Source: Candidatus Paceibacterota bacterium (GTDB lineage Bacteria > Patescibacteriota > Minisyncoccia > Phycocordibacterales > JAQTLZ01). From it: DNA of 57,249 bases. Below, piece by piece: positions 39,245-46,604 of this stretch. Every line of letters begins with the position of its first letter. Position 1 is the stretch's first letter. The notes under the pieces were generated by a model. That model did not search any database, had not been told where the DNA came from, and saw only the letters and a list, made by a program, of their open reading frames with translations. The stretch spans positions 1 through 57,249 of the forward strand of contig JAQTLZ010000006.1 of assembly GCA_028714635.1 (NCBI GenBank), given 5' to 3'. The position numbers were made by a program, and so were the translations under genes.

Positions 39245-40132
39245 ATGACTAGCATCACGCTACCATCAGATGAGATTTTTTCGCATTGGCTTGCCTACGG
39301 TGGTAAGTTTAGCCCGGATACTCTTCGGGCGAATCTGGAGCACAGTAAGCGCTTGGGGTATGGGGGCATGGTCATCGTACCGGCCCTCATCCCGCCCGAA
39401 TATCCGCCGGCCGCAATTTCCGAGGTATTCGCGGACACAAGGATGAAAGGCATCGCTTGCCTGTTCAATAAGGGCAGTGGGAAGGATCCGCTGAACCCGC
39501 TTGAAAGCGACGAGGTGCTTAATGAACTGCGTCTCCAGATGCCATATTCGGTTGACCTTTCGACCTGTGGCCTCGGCCCGTCGTTGGCTCTTGGGCCGGC
39601 CTACGTTCGCCACGTGGTCAAGGGTTGCGAGTTCCGGCAGGAAAACCTGTGTTGTTGGATGGGAAGGTTACGGGATTTTGGTCAGGAAAACCAGACGAGA
39701 CTCGCGATTGAGATCCTGAACAATTTCGAAGACCCAACGGTCCCGAACAAGTTCCGAAATCTTCGTGAAGCCATTCGTGGTTTTGAGGACTGGCTTGGCT
39801 TTCAGGTGGACACTGGCCACTGGAACAAGCTCGGGTTCACCGCTGCGGATATCCTCGAAGCAAAGGCCGGCCATCTGGTTTGGTACCTTGAGCTGGTGAA
39901 CGGGATGAGGGAACCGCTCGAAGAACCAAAGGGTGTTCCTATCTGGGAATGGATTGAAGCGGCACATCATTTCCCCGCACTTCGAGCGATTGGGGTTGAA
40001 CCATTTGACCCTGAGAATGTCGTCAAGCCCTTTGGTTTGGACGCGCTCTGCCAGACCAGAATGCCCGGTTCAGATTGCCTGGTCCTCGATGCCAGAACTT
40101 TGCGGATGCGCCAGGTGATGACGCTACGTTAA
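39245..40132 (+). CDS. Xylose-isomerase-like TIM-barrel protein (single-gene cassette)
   Basis: 295 residues with the ribosome-binding site AGGAGGACGAC directly before the ATG. The second half matches the AP-endonuclease-2/xylose-isomerase-like fold: LAIEILNNFEDP (metal-binding Glu), GFQVDTGHWNKLGF (Asp and His), HLVWYLELVNGMREPLEEP, and ALRAIGVEPFDPEN as the last catalytic Glu. Such proteins are sugar or keto-acid isomerases/epimerases. The N-terminal strands are diverged. It is clearly G+C-richer than its neighbours and has its own terminator, which suggests acquisition by transfer. Confidence 0.65.
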   Translation: MTSITLPSDEIFSHWLAYGGKFSPDTLRANLEHSKRLGYGGMVIVPALIPPEYPPAAISEVFADTRMKGIACLFNKGSGKDPLNPLESDEVLNELRLQMPYSVDLSTCGLGPSLALGPAYVRHVVKGCEFRQENLCCWMGRLRDFGQENQTRLAIEILNNFEDPTVPNKFRNLREAIRGFEDWLGFQVDTGHWNKLGFTAADILEAKAGHLVWYLELVNGMREPLEEPKGVPIWEWIEAAHHFPALRAIGVEPFDPENVVKPFGLDALCQTRMPGSDCLVLDARTLRMRQVMTLR

Positions 40133-40162
40133 CAAGCGACACCGATGAAATGGAAGTTGAAA

Positions 40163-40196
40163 CGCCGCGGGGTAGGAACCCCTGCGGCGCTTTTTA
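40163..40196 (+). terminator. GC-rich intrinsic terminator
   Basis: CGCCGCGGGG (40163-40172) pairs with CCCCTGCGGCG (40179-40189, one bulged T), followed by TTTTTATT. It ends the 39245 gene; 40133-40207 otherwise holds nothing. Confidence 0.85.
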
Positions 40197-40207
40197 TTAC
40201 CAAAACA

Positions 40208-40720
40208 TTACTTCCCCTCGTATGCCGTTTCTAAATCTTTAATAACGATTTTTTGCATCTGAAGCATAGCTGTCATAACGCGCCCCGCTTTTGCTTTGTC
40301 TTTATCCGCCAGAAGTTCTCCTAAAATTTTCGGAACCACTTGCCACGACAACCCGAATTTATCTTTAAGCCATCCGCATTGCTGTGACTTTGGGTCTCCC
40401 CCCAGAGAAAGTTTTTCCCAGTAATAATCTACTTCTTCTTGCGACCCACAATCTATGATAAAAGAAATCCCAGCATCGAAATGAAATACCGGCCCGCCAT
40501 TTAAAGCCAAAAAATTATTATCTGCGAGGGTGTATTCAATCGTCAAAACAGTCCCTGCAGGCATGTGATGAACTTCAAACCCCTCTTTCCCATACCAAGC
40601 TATGTTCCCGATTTTTGATTCCCCTTTTGCGAAAGGCGAATTTTTAAAAATAGAAACGTAAAAGTTGACCGCTTCTTCAGCATTTTTGTCAAACCACAGA
40701 CAGGGGGTTATTTTTTGCAT
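40208..40720 (-). CDS. VOC-family protein (PhnB/3-demethylubiquinone methyltransferase-like fold)
   Basis: 170 residues. The N-terminus KITPCLWFDKNAEEAVNFYV is the typical opening of the 3-dmu-9_3-mt/PhnB group of vicinal-oxygen-chelate proteins, followed by GPVFHFDAGISFIIDCGSQEEVDYYW and DKFGLSWQVVPKIL. The group includes glyoxalase-like and resistance proteins with uncertain substrates. No methyltransferase motif is present despite the historical family name. It stands alone between the terminator at 40163 and the alpha/beta hydrolase, with an A/T-rich leader. Confidence 0.85.
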   Translation of the reverse strand: MQKITPCLWFDKNAEEAVNFYVSIFKNSPFAKGESKIGNIAWYGKEGFEVHHMPAGTVLTIEYTLADNNFLALNGGPVFHFDAGISFIIDCGSQEEVDYYWEKLSLGGDPKSQQCGWLKDKFGLSWQVVPKILGELLADKDKAKAGRVMTAMLQMQKIVIKDLETAYEGK

Positions 40721-40789
40721 GTTTTTAAAATTAAATAGTTAATGAATAATACAGTAAGACGTAATACAGGGAACTTGCTTTCACTCTTT

Positions 40790-41530
40790 TTATTTATACC
40801 TATCGAGAAACTCTTCAACTACTTTATTCACCTCTTGTATAGCCTCCGGACGATACCGATAATCATGATTCGAATCCAAAGCGTGTAGCATTTTCGGTTC
40901 CGCAGATTCTTCATAAGCCTTCTTCACATCTTCGGGAAGAGTGTCTTCATCCCATATGCCGTAGAAAAATAATTTCGGCTTGGTGCATGTTTTTAATGCT
41001 GGCAACGCATCATACTGCTGGCCGTCAATAAAGTAATTGATTGGCAATTCAAATTTTTTCTTTTCTTTCGTCTCATACTCGCCGGGTGGGATATCTCGGA
41101 AACTGACTTTCTTTCCCAAAGCTTCATCCTCTTTGCTCGGAGCACTCGGTGCCCCGTAGTATGACATGATTGCGACAATATGGGTCACGTGCGGATTTTT
41201 CGCCCCAGCTAACATAGCGACAGTTCCACCTCTACTGTGCCCGGCAAGTAACGTCGGTTTATTTCCAAAATGTTCGAAAAGCTCGTCAACCGCCTTCAAA
41301 TAATTCGTCGTGGTATAAAGCTCAATTCCCCCGGGACTTTCCCACACCCCAGGCGGGTCAAAAGAGAGCGCAAGATATCCTCGGCCCGCCAAATAATCAA
41401 CAAGAATGGTGTTGTGAATATAATCTTTGCTATCCAACCTGCCTGGAATAATTATGGCAAGTTTTTCTGAAGCAGGATTGCCTTTGAGATAAATTCCCAG
41501 TTCAAAACTTTTAGTCTTTATTATTGCCAT
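40790..41530 (-). CDS. Alpha/beta hydrolase
   Basis: 246 residues from MAIIKTKSFELGIYL (ATG at 41530), overlapping the upstream DUF1761 gene by 10 bp. The nucleophile elbow is LLAGHSRGGTVAML (GxSxG with Ser), the oxyanion side LAIIIPGRLDSKDY, a possible acid in FFYGIWDEDTLPEDV, and the catalytic His in ALDSNHDYRYRPEA. The fold is that of small esterases/dienelactone-hydrolase-like enzymes. The substrate is unknown. A longer frame to 41614 would run through DUF1761 coding sequence and is rejected. Confidence 0.85.
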   Translation of the reverse strand: MAIIKTKSFELGIYLKGNPASEKLAIIIPGRLDSKDYIHNTILVDYLAGRGYLALSFDPPGVWESPGGIELYTTTNYLKAVDELFEHFGNKPTLLAGHSRGGTVAMLAGAKNPHVTHIVAIMSYYGAPSAPSKEDEALGKKVSFRDIPPGEYETKEKKKFELPINYFIDGQQYDALPALKTCTKPKLFFYGIWDEDTLPEDVKKAYEESAEPKMLHALDSNHDYRYRPEAIQEVNKVVEEFLDRYK

Positions 41531-41931
41531 ACGCCGATAATCGCGCCAGCAACCAAGAGTGTTACGAGCATTCCGCCAATTCCGATCCAAAATAAAGATT
41601 TTTTTCCGCCCCAAAGCACATCGCCCAATTTAAGCGGAACAACAAAACCAATCCATACTCCAAATGCATTCTCCACACCGCCGTACAAACCAGTATGAAT
41701 ACTGGTACCGATATACCAAGCCAAAACAAAAAACATTACGAGACTTGCAACAAATTGGCCGACATACGAAAGCGTCATGGATTTCTTCATTTTCTCCCGC
41801 TGTTCCGGACTCCATGAATCCATACCCATTGCTTGCATATACTTTTTGCCAAACAGTGGTCCGTACCAAATTGATCCTACGACCATGCTTGCTACTGCAG
41901 AAACCAACACCGCCCAATAATTGATTACCAT
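41521..41931 (-). CDS. DUF1761 membrane protein
   Basis: 136 residues with four membrane helices. The family signature appears as AVASMVVGSIWYGPLFGKKYMQ at the start, with helices TLSYVGQFVASLVMFFVLAW, FGVWIGFVVPLKLGDVLWGG and GGMLVTLLVAGAIIGVW. No function is established for DUF1761. It is translationally coupled to the alpha/beta hydrolase by a 10-bp overlap. Confidence 0.85.
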   Translation of the reverse strand: MVINYWAVLVSAVASMVVGSIWYGPLFGKKYMQAMGMDSWSPEQREKMKKSMTLSYVGQFVASLVMFFVLAWYIGTSIHTGLYGGVENAFGVWIGFVVPLKLGDVLWGGKKSLFWIGIGGMLVTLLVAGAIIGVWQ

Positions 41932-42012
41932 ACTTTTTATAAAAAATTACATTACTAAAAACTTACAAAATAATTATAACAAAAACACGCTTTCTTTGCC
42001 CCCTCAATGAGG

Positions 42013-42564
42013 TCATTTTATCATCCCAGCACCCTTCGCATAATCTTCAAAAGACGCTTTGCTGAATTGGTTCGTGTACATTCCTTTCAATAAAACTTTC
42101 TTGCCGGAGAGAGTCTGTAATTCTCTCACAAATGCTACGAGATCAATTTTTGCATCTTGCGGACCCGAGATCTTCAAAGTTTTTGTCTCGATCAATTTCG
42201 TCTTCCCTTTCTTTGTGTATATGCGAAATGCGGATGGTAAAGCAGTCGCTAAACTCCCCGCAGAACCCTGGAAAGCAATTGTCTCTACTTCCGGCCACGT
42301 CGCGGTGAGAAAGAATTTGCCTTTTTTATGCACAAAATGAGTCTGGTAAAGCTCGAGTGTAGATGCGGGATAGAAATACAGAAAAATAGAAAAGAAGACA
42401 ATTGTGAGAAACACTCCCTTCAGTAAAAAGAGGGCGAAAACCGTATCGGAAGCACTCAAATACGCATAATACAAAATTGATAAAAGATACGGAATGAGAA
42501 AATAGGAAGCGAGAAAGAGGGTTCTCTTTTTGCTTTCGTAATACACCTTTGGATACGTTTCCAT
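42013..42564 (-). CDS. Membrane protein with two N-terminal helices and a PH-like domain
   Basis: 183 residues. Two hydrophobic helices (about 15-36 and 42-65) are followed by a soluble beta-rich domain (about 72-150) with YPASTLELYQTHFVHKKGKFFLTATWPEVETIAF, an arrangement seen in YcxB/bPH-type proteins. This is described from hydrophobicity and strand pattern only. There are no catalytic residues to point to. The gene stands alone on the minus strand. Confidence 0.6.
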   Translation of the reverse strand: METYPKVYYESKKRTLFLASYFLIPYLLSILYYAYLSASDTVFALFLLKGVFLTIVFFSIFLYFYPASTLELYQTHFVHKKGKFFLTATWPEVETIAFQGSAGSLATALPSAFRIYTKKGKTKLIETKTLKISGPQDAKIDLVAFVRELQTLSGKKVLLKGMYTNQFSKASFEDYAKGAGMIK

Positions 42565-42620
42565 ACATAAAATCGTATCAAAAAATAAGGGCTTTTACTA
42601 ATCACCCCAGAAAAGTTGGC

Positions 42621-42657
42621 AACAAAAAAACTCTTTTTTTAAGCGAGTTTTTTTGTT
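42621..42657. terminator. Bidirectional A/T-rich terminator
   Basis: AACAAAAAAACTC (42621-42633) and GAGTTTTTTTGTT (42645-42657) are exact inverted copies. On the minus strand it follows the small membrane protein at 42667. Confidence 0.65.
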
Positions 42658-42666
42658 TCTCAAATA

Positions 42667-42804
42667 CTAAAATCGAACAAGCAAGAGAACCCCGACCACG
42701 ATAGCTGCGATGGCAGAGATTACCTGAGAATATTTAAAAGGATAAAAATGGCTGACACCGAAAACAAGGAAAAAAACAACTTCTGCGATAGTGAGTAATG
42801 ACAT
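42667..42804 (-). CDS. Very small membrane protein, 45 residues
   Basis: The ATG at 42804 gives MSLLTIAEVVFFLVFGVSHF and a second helix VISAIAAIVVGVLLLV, so nearly the whole protein is two membrane helices. The leader on the minus strand has AGGTCCTTTATC followed by TTTTAATCACTTA, a degenerate version of the RGTCGA leader found at other small membrane genes here. The terminator is directly behind. There is no family assignment. A longer frame to 42861 is less likely. Confidence 0.55.
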   Translation of the reverse strand: MSLLTIAEVVFFLVFGVSHFYPFKYSQVISAIAAIVVGVLLLVRF

Positions 42805-42867
42805 GAAAAATAAGTGATTAAAATTGATAAAGGACCTTTCATTTATTATAGCATGGTTCATTCCTCT

Positions 42868-43701
42868 TTAAAGAAGCGGATATACCCCGCATTCTTTCAC
42901 TAAACCGGATTCATACCCTTTATTGAATGCAGCGATACGCTGAGCTGACGAGCCGTGGGTCCACGATTCCGGATTTACCCTTCCTGTTACTTCTGATTGG
43001 ATGCGATCGTCTCCGACGGCTCCTGCCGCATCTATCGCCTCATGTATTTCTCCGGGTTCAAAAACGCCCAAATCTTTCAGAGAATAGGCCCAAAGCCCGG
43101 CGAAACAATCAGCTTGCAACTCAAGCTGTATTGATTCCTCATTAGACAAATTATCCGGAAGATCATAGAGCTGATACTGTACGTGGTGGCCGACTTCATG
43201 AGCGATAACATAAGCTTCGGCCACATCGCCACCTTCCGCGCCAAGCCGTGTCGTCAGTTCATCAAAGAATGTCTCGTCGAGATAAATGGTTTGATCAAGC
43301 GGGCAATAGTGAGGACCTACGCGGGCATCGGCACCGCCACAGCCGGAGTCTGTGGCGGTGCGAAAGAGCACCAGTTTTGGTTCGTCATAGGCCATATCGC
43401 TTTCTGCAAATACTTTTGACCACATATCATTGGCAGAACCGAGAACCTTCGATGCAAATACTTCATAACTATCCGCGCCTTCAAAATCTTTTGCATCATA
43501 GGATTGCGAAGTCTCCGTCTGAACATCTTGTAATTGCGTAAGGACATCGCCCACGCTTCCTCCGCCGAGAAAATTCATAAGTAAGACAATAACCAGACCT
43601 GTTAATCCCAAACCTCCGCCCACAATGACACCCGGTCGCACCCCGCGCCGATCCCGATCATCGATATTTCCTTGGCTGTTTATTTTGTTCCAGAATGCCA
43701 T
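42868..43701 (-). CDS. Neutral zinc metallopeptidase, YpfJ/KPN_02809 family
   Basis: 277 residues from MAFWNKINSQGNIDDR (ATG at 43701). The family opening D-x-RG is followed by one membrane helix (about 28-50, VIVGGGLGLTGLVIVLLMNF). The zinc site is YVIAHEVGHHVQYQL (HExxH) near residue 175, with LELQADCFAGLWAY containing the downstream ligand Glu/Asp. The region CGGADARVGPHYCPLDQTIY also belongs to the family. It should act outside the membrane; the substrate is unknown. Confidence 0.92.
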   Translation of the reverse strand: MAFWNKINSQGNIDDRDRRGVRPGVIVGGGLGLTGLVIVLLMNFLGGGSVGDVLTQLQDVQTETSQSYDAKDFEGADSYEVFASKVLGSANDMWSKVFAESDMAYDEPKLVLFRTATDSGCGGADARVGPHYCPLDQTIYLDETFFDELTTRLGAEGGDVAEAYVIAHEVGHHVQYQLYDLPDNLSNEESIQLELQADCFAGLWAYSLKDLGVFEPGEIHEAIDAAGAVGDDRIQSEVTGRVNPESWTHGSSAQRIAAFNKGYESGLVKECGVYPLL

Positions 43702-43851
43702 AGCGTATTTGTATATTGCAATGACGTAACAGAAAGGGTTCCATTGCAATGGCTGCGTGAGTACTTGCTAAACCATGAATCTAGCGCACAGTTCTATAAA
43801 CGGTAATGTTTCCGCATCTTATACGACGACTATAGTGTAAGCCCATAGCGA

Positions 43852-43912
43852 GGTCGATTATCCTTATTCATTAGTAATAAAACATTACAAGACTAATCAC
43901 AAAAAAATAATC
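43852..43912 (+). promoter_or_regulatory. RGTCGA leader of the 323-residue secreted protein gene
   Basis: GGTCGA (43852-43857) followed by TTATCCTTATTCATTAGT. The ATG at 43913 is 61 nt from the motif start, the longest spacing in the set. TATAGT (43831-43836) is a possible -10 box upstream. Confidence 0.5.
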
Positions 43913-44884
43913 ATGAAAAAAACTATTGCCAAAATCGCCCTAATCGGTACGCTTCTAGCTCCCCTAGCGTTTGCCTTGCCTGTAGGGGCGGCAGCACCGA
44001 ATTGGAACGCGACAGGAAATTATGTAGTAGCTTTCAACTATCTAGGAACTGACTACGCCCATGATATGACGCTGACCCAAGACAATACGGGAAATCTGAC
44101 TGGAAACGGAGGAAGTCCAGTTGGAGCAAATGTATACACTTGGGTAATCACTTCCGGAACAGTTTCCGGCGACACGATTAACTTCTACGCAAACTATACT
44201 GCGACAGCGGATGCTGTGACGCCCCAGACGACAATGCATGTATCAGGAACCATTGCTTCAAACGGAACAATGTCAGGCACATGGTCTGATAATTACCAAG
44301 GAGGTTCGCGAGCAGGTACCTTCATGACAACAAGTGGTACGGCAACAGCTTTGCCTGGATCTTTAGCCGCTGAAGATTTCGGCGTCGTAAATTATGACAC
44401 CGGTCTTGGCCAGCTCAAAGGTTACACTGCAGGATTCGGATTGACTGATGCGACATTCGCGCATGTTCAGTCAGTGGTAGTGAAATTGTATGCTGGAAGC
44501 ACGCTTCTTCAGACAAACACTGCTACGGCGAAAGTGGGCAACACACTCACCGGTTCGCAGATCTCTTCTCCGTTTGATGTATCCGGAACGTTTGATTACG
44601 CTACAGACGGGTATTGGACGAATGTAAGAGAGACGCAGTATGGACAAAGTGTCCCTGCTACAAGAGTAGTAGCAACAGTCACGTTGGAGAATGGTAAAGT
44701 GGTAACCGCAGAGAATACAAATCTCACCGGTGATCCAACAACCATCTTCCCTCCAACACCTACCCCTACCCCAACGCCTACTCCAGCAGAGAAGGACGCA
44801 TGTAAGAATGGCGGATGGAAAACTTTCACAAACCCAAGCTTCAAGAATCAGGGTCAATGTGTAAGCTACACAAACCATCACTAG
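43913..44884 (+). CDS. Secreted beta-rich protein with Pro-Thr linker, unknown function
   Basis: 323 residues. The signal peptide (KKTIAKIALIGTLLAPLAFA) is cleaved near VGAAA (residue 28). The first half (NYVVAFNYLGTDYAHDMTL, then GTIASNGTMSGTWSDNYQGG) looks like a beta-barrel/sandwich of lipocalin-like strand order, and the second half is another beta domain. A short Pro-Thr linker precedes the Cys-containing C-terminal motif DACKNGGWKTFTNPSFKNQG, QCVSY. That C-terminal block recurs in many exported proteins as a short disulphide-closed module. It has its own leader and terminator. Confidence 0.75.
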   Translation: MKKTIAKIALIGTLLAPLAFALPVGAAAPNWNATGNYVVAFNYLGTDYAHDMTLTQDNTGNLTGNGGSPVGANVYTWVITSGTVSGDTINFYANYTATADAVTPQTTMHVSGTIASNGTMSGTWSDNYQGGSRAGTFMTTSGTATALPGSLAAEDFGVVNYDTGLGQLKGYTAGFGLTDATFAHVQSVVVKLYAGSTLLQTNTATAKVGNTLTGSQISSPFDVSGTFDYATDGYWTNVRETQYGQSVPATRVVATVTLENGKVVTAENTNLTGDPTTIFPPTPTPTPTPTPAEKDACKNGGWKTFTNPSFKNQGQCVSYTNHH

Positions 44885-44900
44885 GACCTAGCGAAAGCTA

Positions 44901-44936
44901 GCAGCAAAAATCCGCCATAGGGCGGATTTTTGCTGC
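44901..44936 (+). terminator. Perfect 16-bp-stem terminator
   Basis: GCAGCAAAAATCCGCC (44901-44916) and GGCGGATTTTTGCTGC (44921-44936) are exact inverted copies around ATAG, directly after the secreted protein gene. Confidence 0.85.
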
Positions 44937-44966
44937 ACTGATTTTAAAGCAAGAATTAAAAACAAT

Positions 44967-45239
44967 TTAATTCTCTTTGCGAAGCCACGCTTGCACAGCC
45001 AATGAAATAACTTTCAGTCTCTCAGGCCTTACTCCTGCGACATGTTCCAGGCCAACATGGCTGCCGAGACTGCCCGCCGCTAAATCTTGCTCTCCTTTCC
45101 CTATTGATTTTAATGCGAGCAAAGCAATATCCCTTTCTTTGTCAGAAAGTCCTTGGAGTTGAAAAAACTCATCCGCTTTCACTTCGTCTTCATGAGTCTC
45201 TATTATGTGAAGTTGTTTTTTGGAATCTTCAAACATCAT
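44967..45239 (-). CDS. Hypothetical small soluble protein
   Basis: 90 residues, predicted helical and soluble, acidic at the N-terminus (MMFEDSKKQLHIIETHEDEV). The middle, LSDKERDIALLALKSIGKGEQD, has a helix-turn-helix-like feel but no clear DNA-binding motif. The C-terminus GVRPERLKVISLAVQAWLRKE is amphipathic. No family is recognised. It lies between a terminator and two small membrane protein genes on the same strand. Confidence 0.55.
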   Translation of the reverse strand: MMFEDSKKQLHIIETHEDEVKADEFFQLQGLSDKERDIALLALKSIGKGEQDLAAGSLGSHVGLEHVAGVRPERLKVISLAVQAWLRKEN

Positions 45240-45269
45240 ATATTAAGAGTATGACGCTCGCAGGAAAAG

Positions 45270-45617
45270 TCAATTTGAAACTTTTTTCTTACTCTTTATT
45301 ACACCAATGAAGTAATAAAGAATTAAAGCAAGGATAGACCAGTAGAAAGCAAATACAGCGGCAACGAATGGAGGCGGCGGATCCTCTCGCAAGAAGCTCC
45401 CGGTAAAAAGCATGGGCCCTATCAAAACCATTTTGACAGGCAAAAGAATTTTGTATCCAACACTCTTCCACGCGACCGGTGAAGCCGTCCCCAACCAAGA
45501 CTGGGGCGGTTGAGGGAAGACCCGCGCATCTCCACCAAAAAGCGTGTTTGAAATAAACATAAAGGCGAATGCGCAGATTAGGAAGATGATAACAAATTTT
45601 TTTCTGGAAATGGTCAT
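45270..45617 (-). CDS. Hypothetical membrane protein
   Basis: 115 residues. About three membrane helices: FVIIFLICAFAFMFISNTLF near the start, ILLPVKMVLIGPMLFTGSF in the middle and FAFYWSILALILYYFIGV near the end, with a basic cytosolic tail (IKSKKKVSN). It is separated by 3 bp from the upstream membrane protein gene at 45621, so the two form a pair. No family is recognised. Confidence 0.6.
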   Translation of the reverse strand: MTISRKKFVIIFLICAFAFMFISNTLFGGDARVFPQPPQSWLGTASPVAWKSVGYKILLPVKMVLIGPMLFTGSFLREDPPPPFVAAVFAFYWSILALILYYFIGVIKSKKKVSN

Positions 45618-45620
45618 GTG

Positions 45621-45947
45621 TTATATAAGCAGAATCAAAACAATAAGAAGAATGGCGATAGGAGAAATGATATCAAAAATTTTTTTCAAAGCAATTTCTC
45701 TCGGCTTAATCTTCAAATCATACACCCTTTTTTGTACATTCCTCCGTGTGAGATAGAAATCGAATACAATGCACAAAATTAAAAGAATAATCACTACTTT
45801 TTCCCAAGAAGAATGCGTAGCTAAGACATCTGTCAAAGAGAAATGAGAAGGTTTAGACGATTTTAAGGATGATCCTAGAAAAATTGAAAACATCATTATT
45901 ACGAGAGCAAAAGCCAAAGCATATTCTTGAGTTGTAATCTTTTTCAT
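45621..45947 (-). CDS. Hypothetical membrane protein
   Basis: 108 residues with three hydrophobic segments: YALAFALVIMMFSIFLGSSL, KVVIILLILCIVFDFYL and IISPIAILLIVLILLI at the C-terminus. The loop after the second helix is basic (TRRNVQKRVYDLKIKPR), so it is probably cytosolic. It is cotranscribed with the membrane protein gene at 45270 (3-bp gap). No family is recognised. Confidence 0.6.
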   Translation of the reverse strand: MKKITTQEYALAFALVIMMFSIFLGSSLKSSKPSHFSLTDVLATHSSWEKVVIILLILCIVFDFYLTRRNVQKRVYDLKIKPREIALKKIFDIISPIAILLIVLILLI

Positions 45948-46057
45948 GACTTTTTCACTATATCACAGAATTATTAGTAGCAAGGATCATCCTGGCCACA
46001 ACTTTGCCTCGAGAGTGTTTTCTGCTATCATACAAAAGTTCTTTCGGAGAAATTTAT

Positions 46058-46129
46058 TCCGGGGTAGCTCAGCGGTAGAGCAGTCGCCTGTTAAGCGATT
46101 GGTCACAGGTTCGATCCCTGTCCCCGGAG
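46058..46129 (+). tRNA. tRNA-Asn (anticodon GTT)
   Basis: A complete 72-nt cloverleaf: acceptor TCCGGGG/CCCCGGA, D-arm GCTC-AGCGGTA-GAGC, anticodon stem GTCGC/GCGAT around CTGTTAA (anticodon GTT), T-arm ACAGG-TTCGATC-CCTGT, discriminator G. CCA is not encoded (CAA follows). A terminator lies 5 bp beyond. Confidence 0.95.
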
Positions 46130-46133
46130 CAAG

Positions 46134-46156
46134 AAAAACCGCGCAAGCGGTTTTTT
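46134..46156 (+). terminator. Terminator after tRNA-Asn
   Basis: AAAAACCGC (46134-46142) pairs with GCGGTTTTT (46147-46155) around GCAA, continuing in T. Confidence 0.85.
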
Positions 46157-46162
46157 GCTTGC

Positions 46163-46285
46163 CCGGGGAAGAAAGCAACCAAAGTTGCTTTCGGCAGGGA
46201 TCGAAGCCCAATTGAGCATTTTTTTGTAGAAAAAATCCAATCGGGCCACTGGTCGTGTAACGACCGATATTCCTGTCCCCGGAGC
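46163..46285 (+). ncRNA. tRNA-like structured segment of unknown role
   Basis: The 14 bases CCTGTCCCCGGAGC that end tRNA-Asn (46117-46130) recur exactly at 46272-46285. A closing stem CCGGGGA (46163-46169) / TCCCCGG resembles the tRNA acceptor. Inside are the hairpins GAAAGCAAC-CAAA-GTTGCTTTC (46171-46192, perfect), GCCCAATTG/CAATCGGGC around an A/T stem, and GGTCG-TGTAA-CGACC. A terminator follows. It may be an expanded tRNA pseudogene, an att remnant or a small RNA. Confidence 0.45.
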
Positions 46286-46294
46286 CTTCAGCAC

Positions 46295-46318
46295 AAATAA
46301 CACCCTTGGGTGTTATTT
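46295..46318 (+). terminator. Terminator after the tRNA-like segment
   Basis: AAATAACACCC (46295-46305) and GGGTGTTATTT (46308-46318) are exact inverted copies around TT, followed by TGCTTT. Confidence 0.75.
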
Positions 46319-46362
46319 TGCTTTAATTGAGAATAAACGTGATATTAAGATACAATAGAGCG

Positions 46363-46593
46363 ATGCCACTCTACCTTCGTGAAAAATTAAAAGACCCGCG
46401 CGTGAAAAAAACGATTGGGATTATTCTCATCATCGTCGGGCTTCTCGCGCTCTTCACTCCCCTTACTCCGGGCTCCTGGCTCATTCCTATTGGTCTCGAG
46501 CTTATCGGAATTGACCTTCTCTTTTATAAAAAGATAAAAGAATGGCTTAAGAAAAAATTTGGAAAGACAGAAGAGACAGAAAATCTCCCGTAA
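46363..46593 (+). CDS. Small PGPGW-type membrane protein
   Basis: 76 residues from the ATG at 46363 (MPLYLREKLKDPRVKK). Two helices, TIGIILIIVGLLALFTPLTP and SWLIPIGLELIGIDLLF, are joined by the Pro-Gly turn typical of the PGPGW/YbaN-like group, and the C-terminus is strongly basic (KKIKEWLKKKFGK). The function is unknown. It converges with gyrA, leaving 11 bp between the stops. Confidence 0.65.
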   Translation: MPLYLREKLKDPRVKKTIGIILIIVGLLALFTPLTPGSWLIPIGLELIGIDLLFYKKIKEWLKKKFGKTEETENLP

Positions 46594-46604
46594 CAAAAGC
46601 CGAA

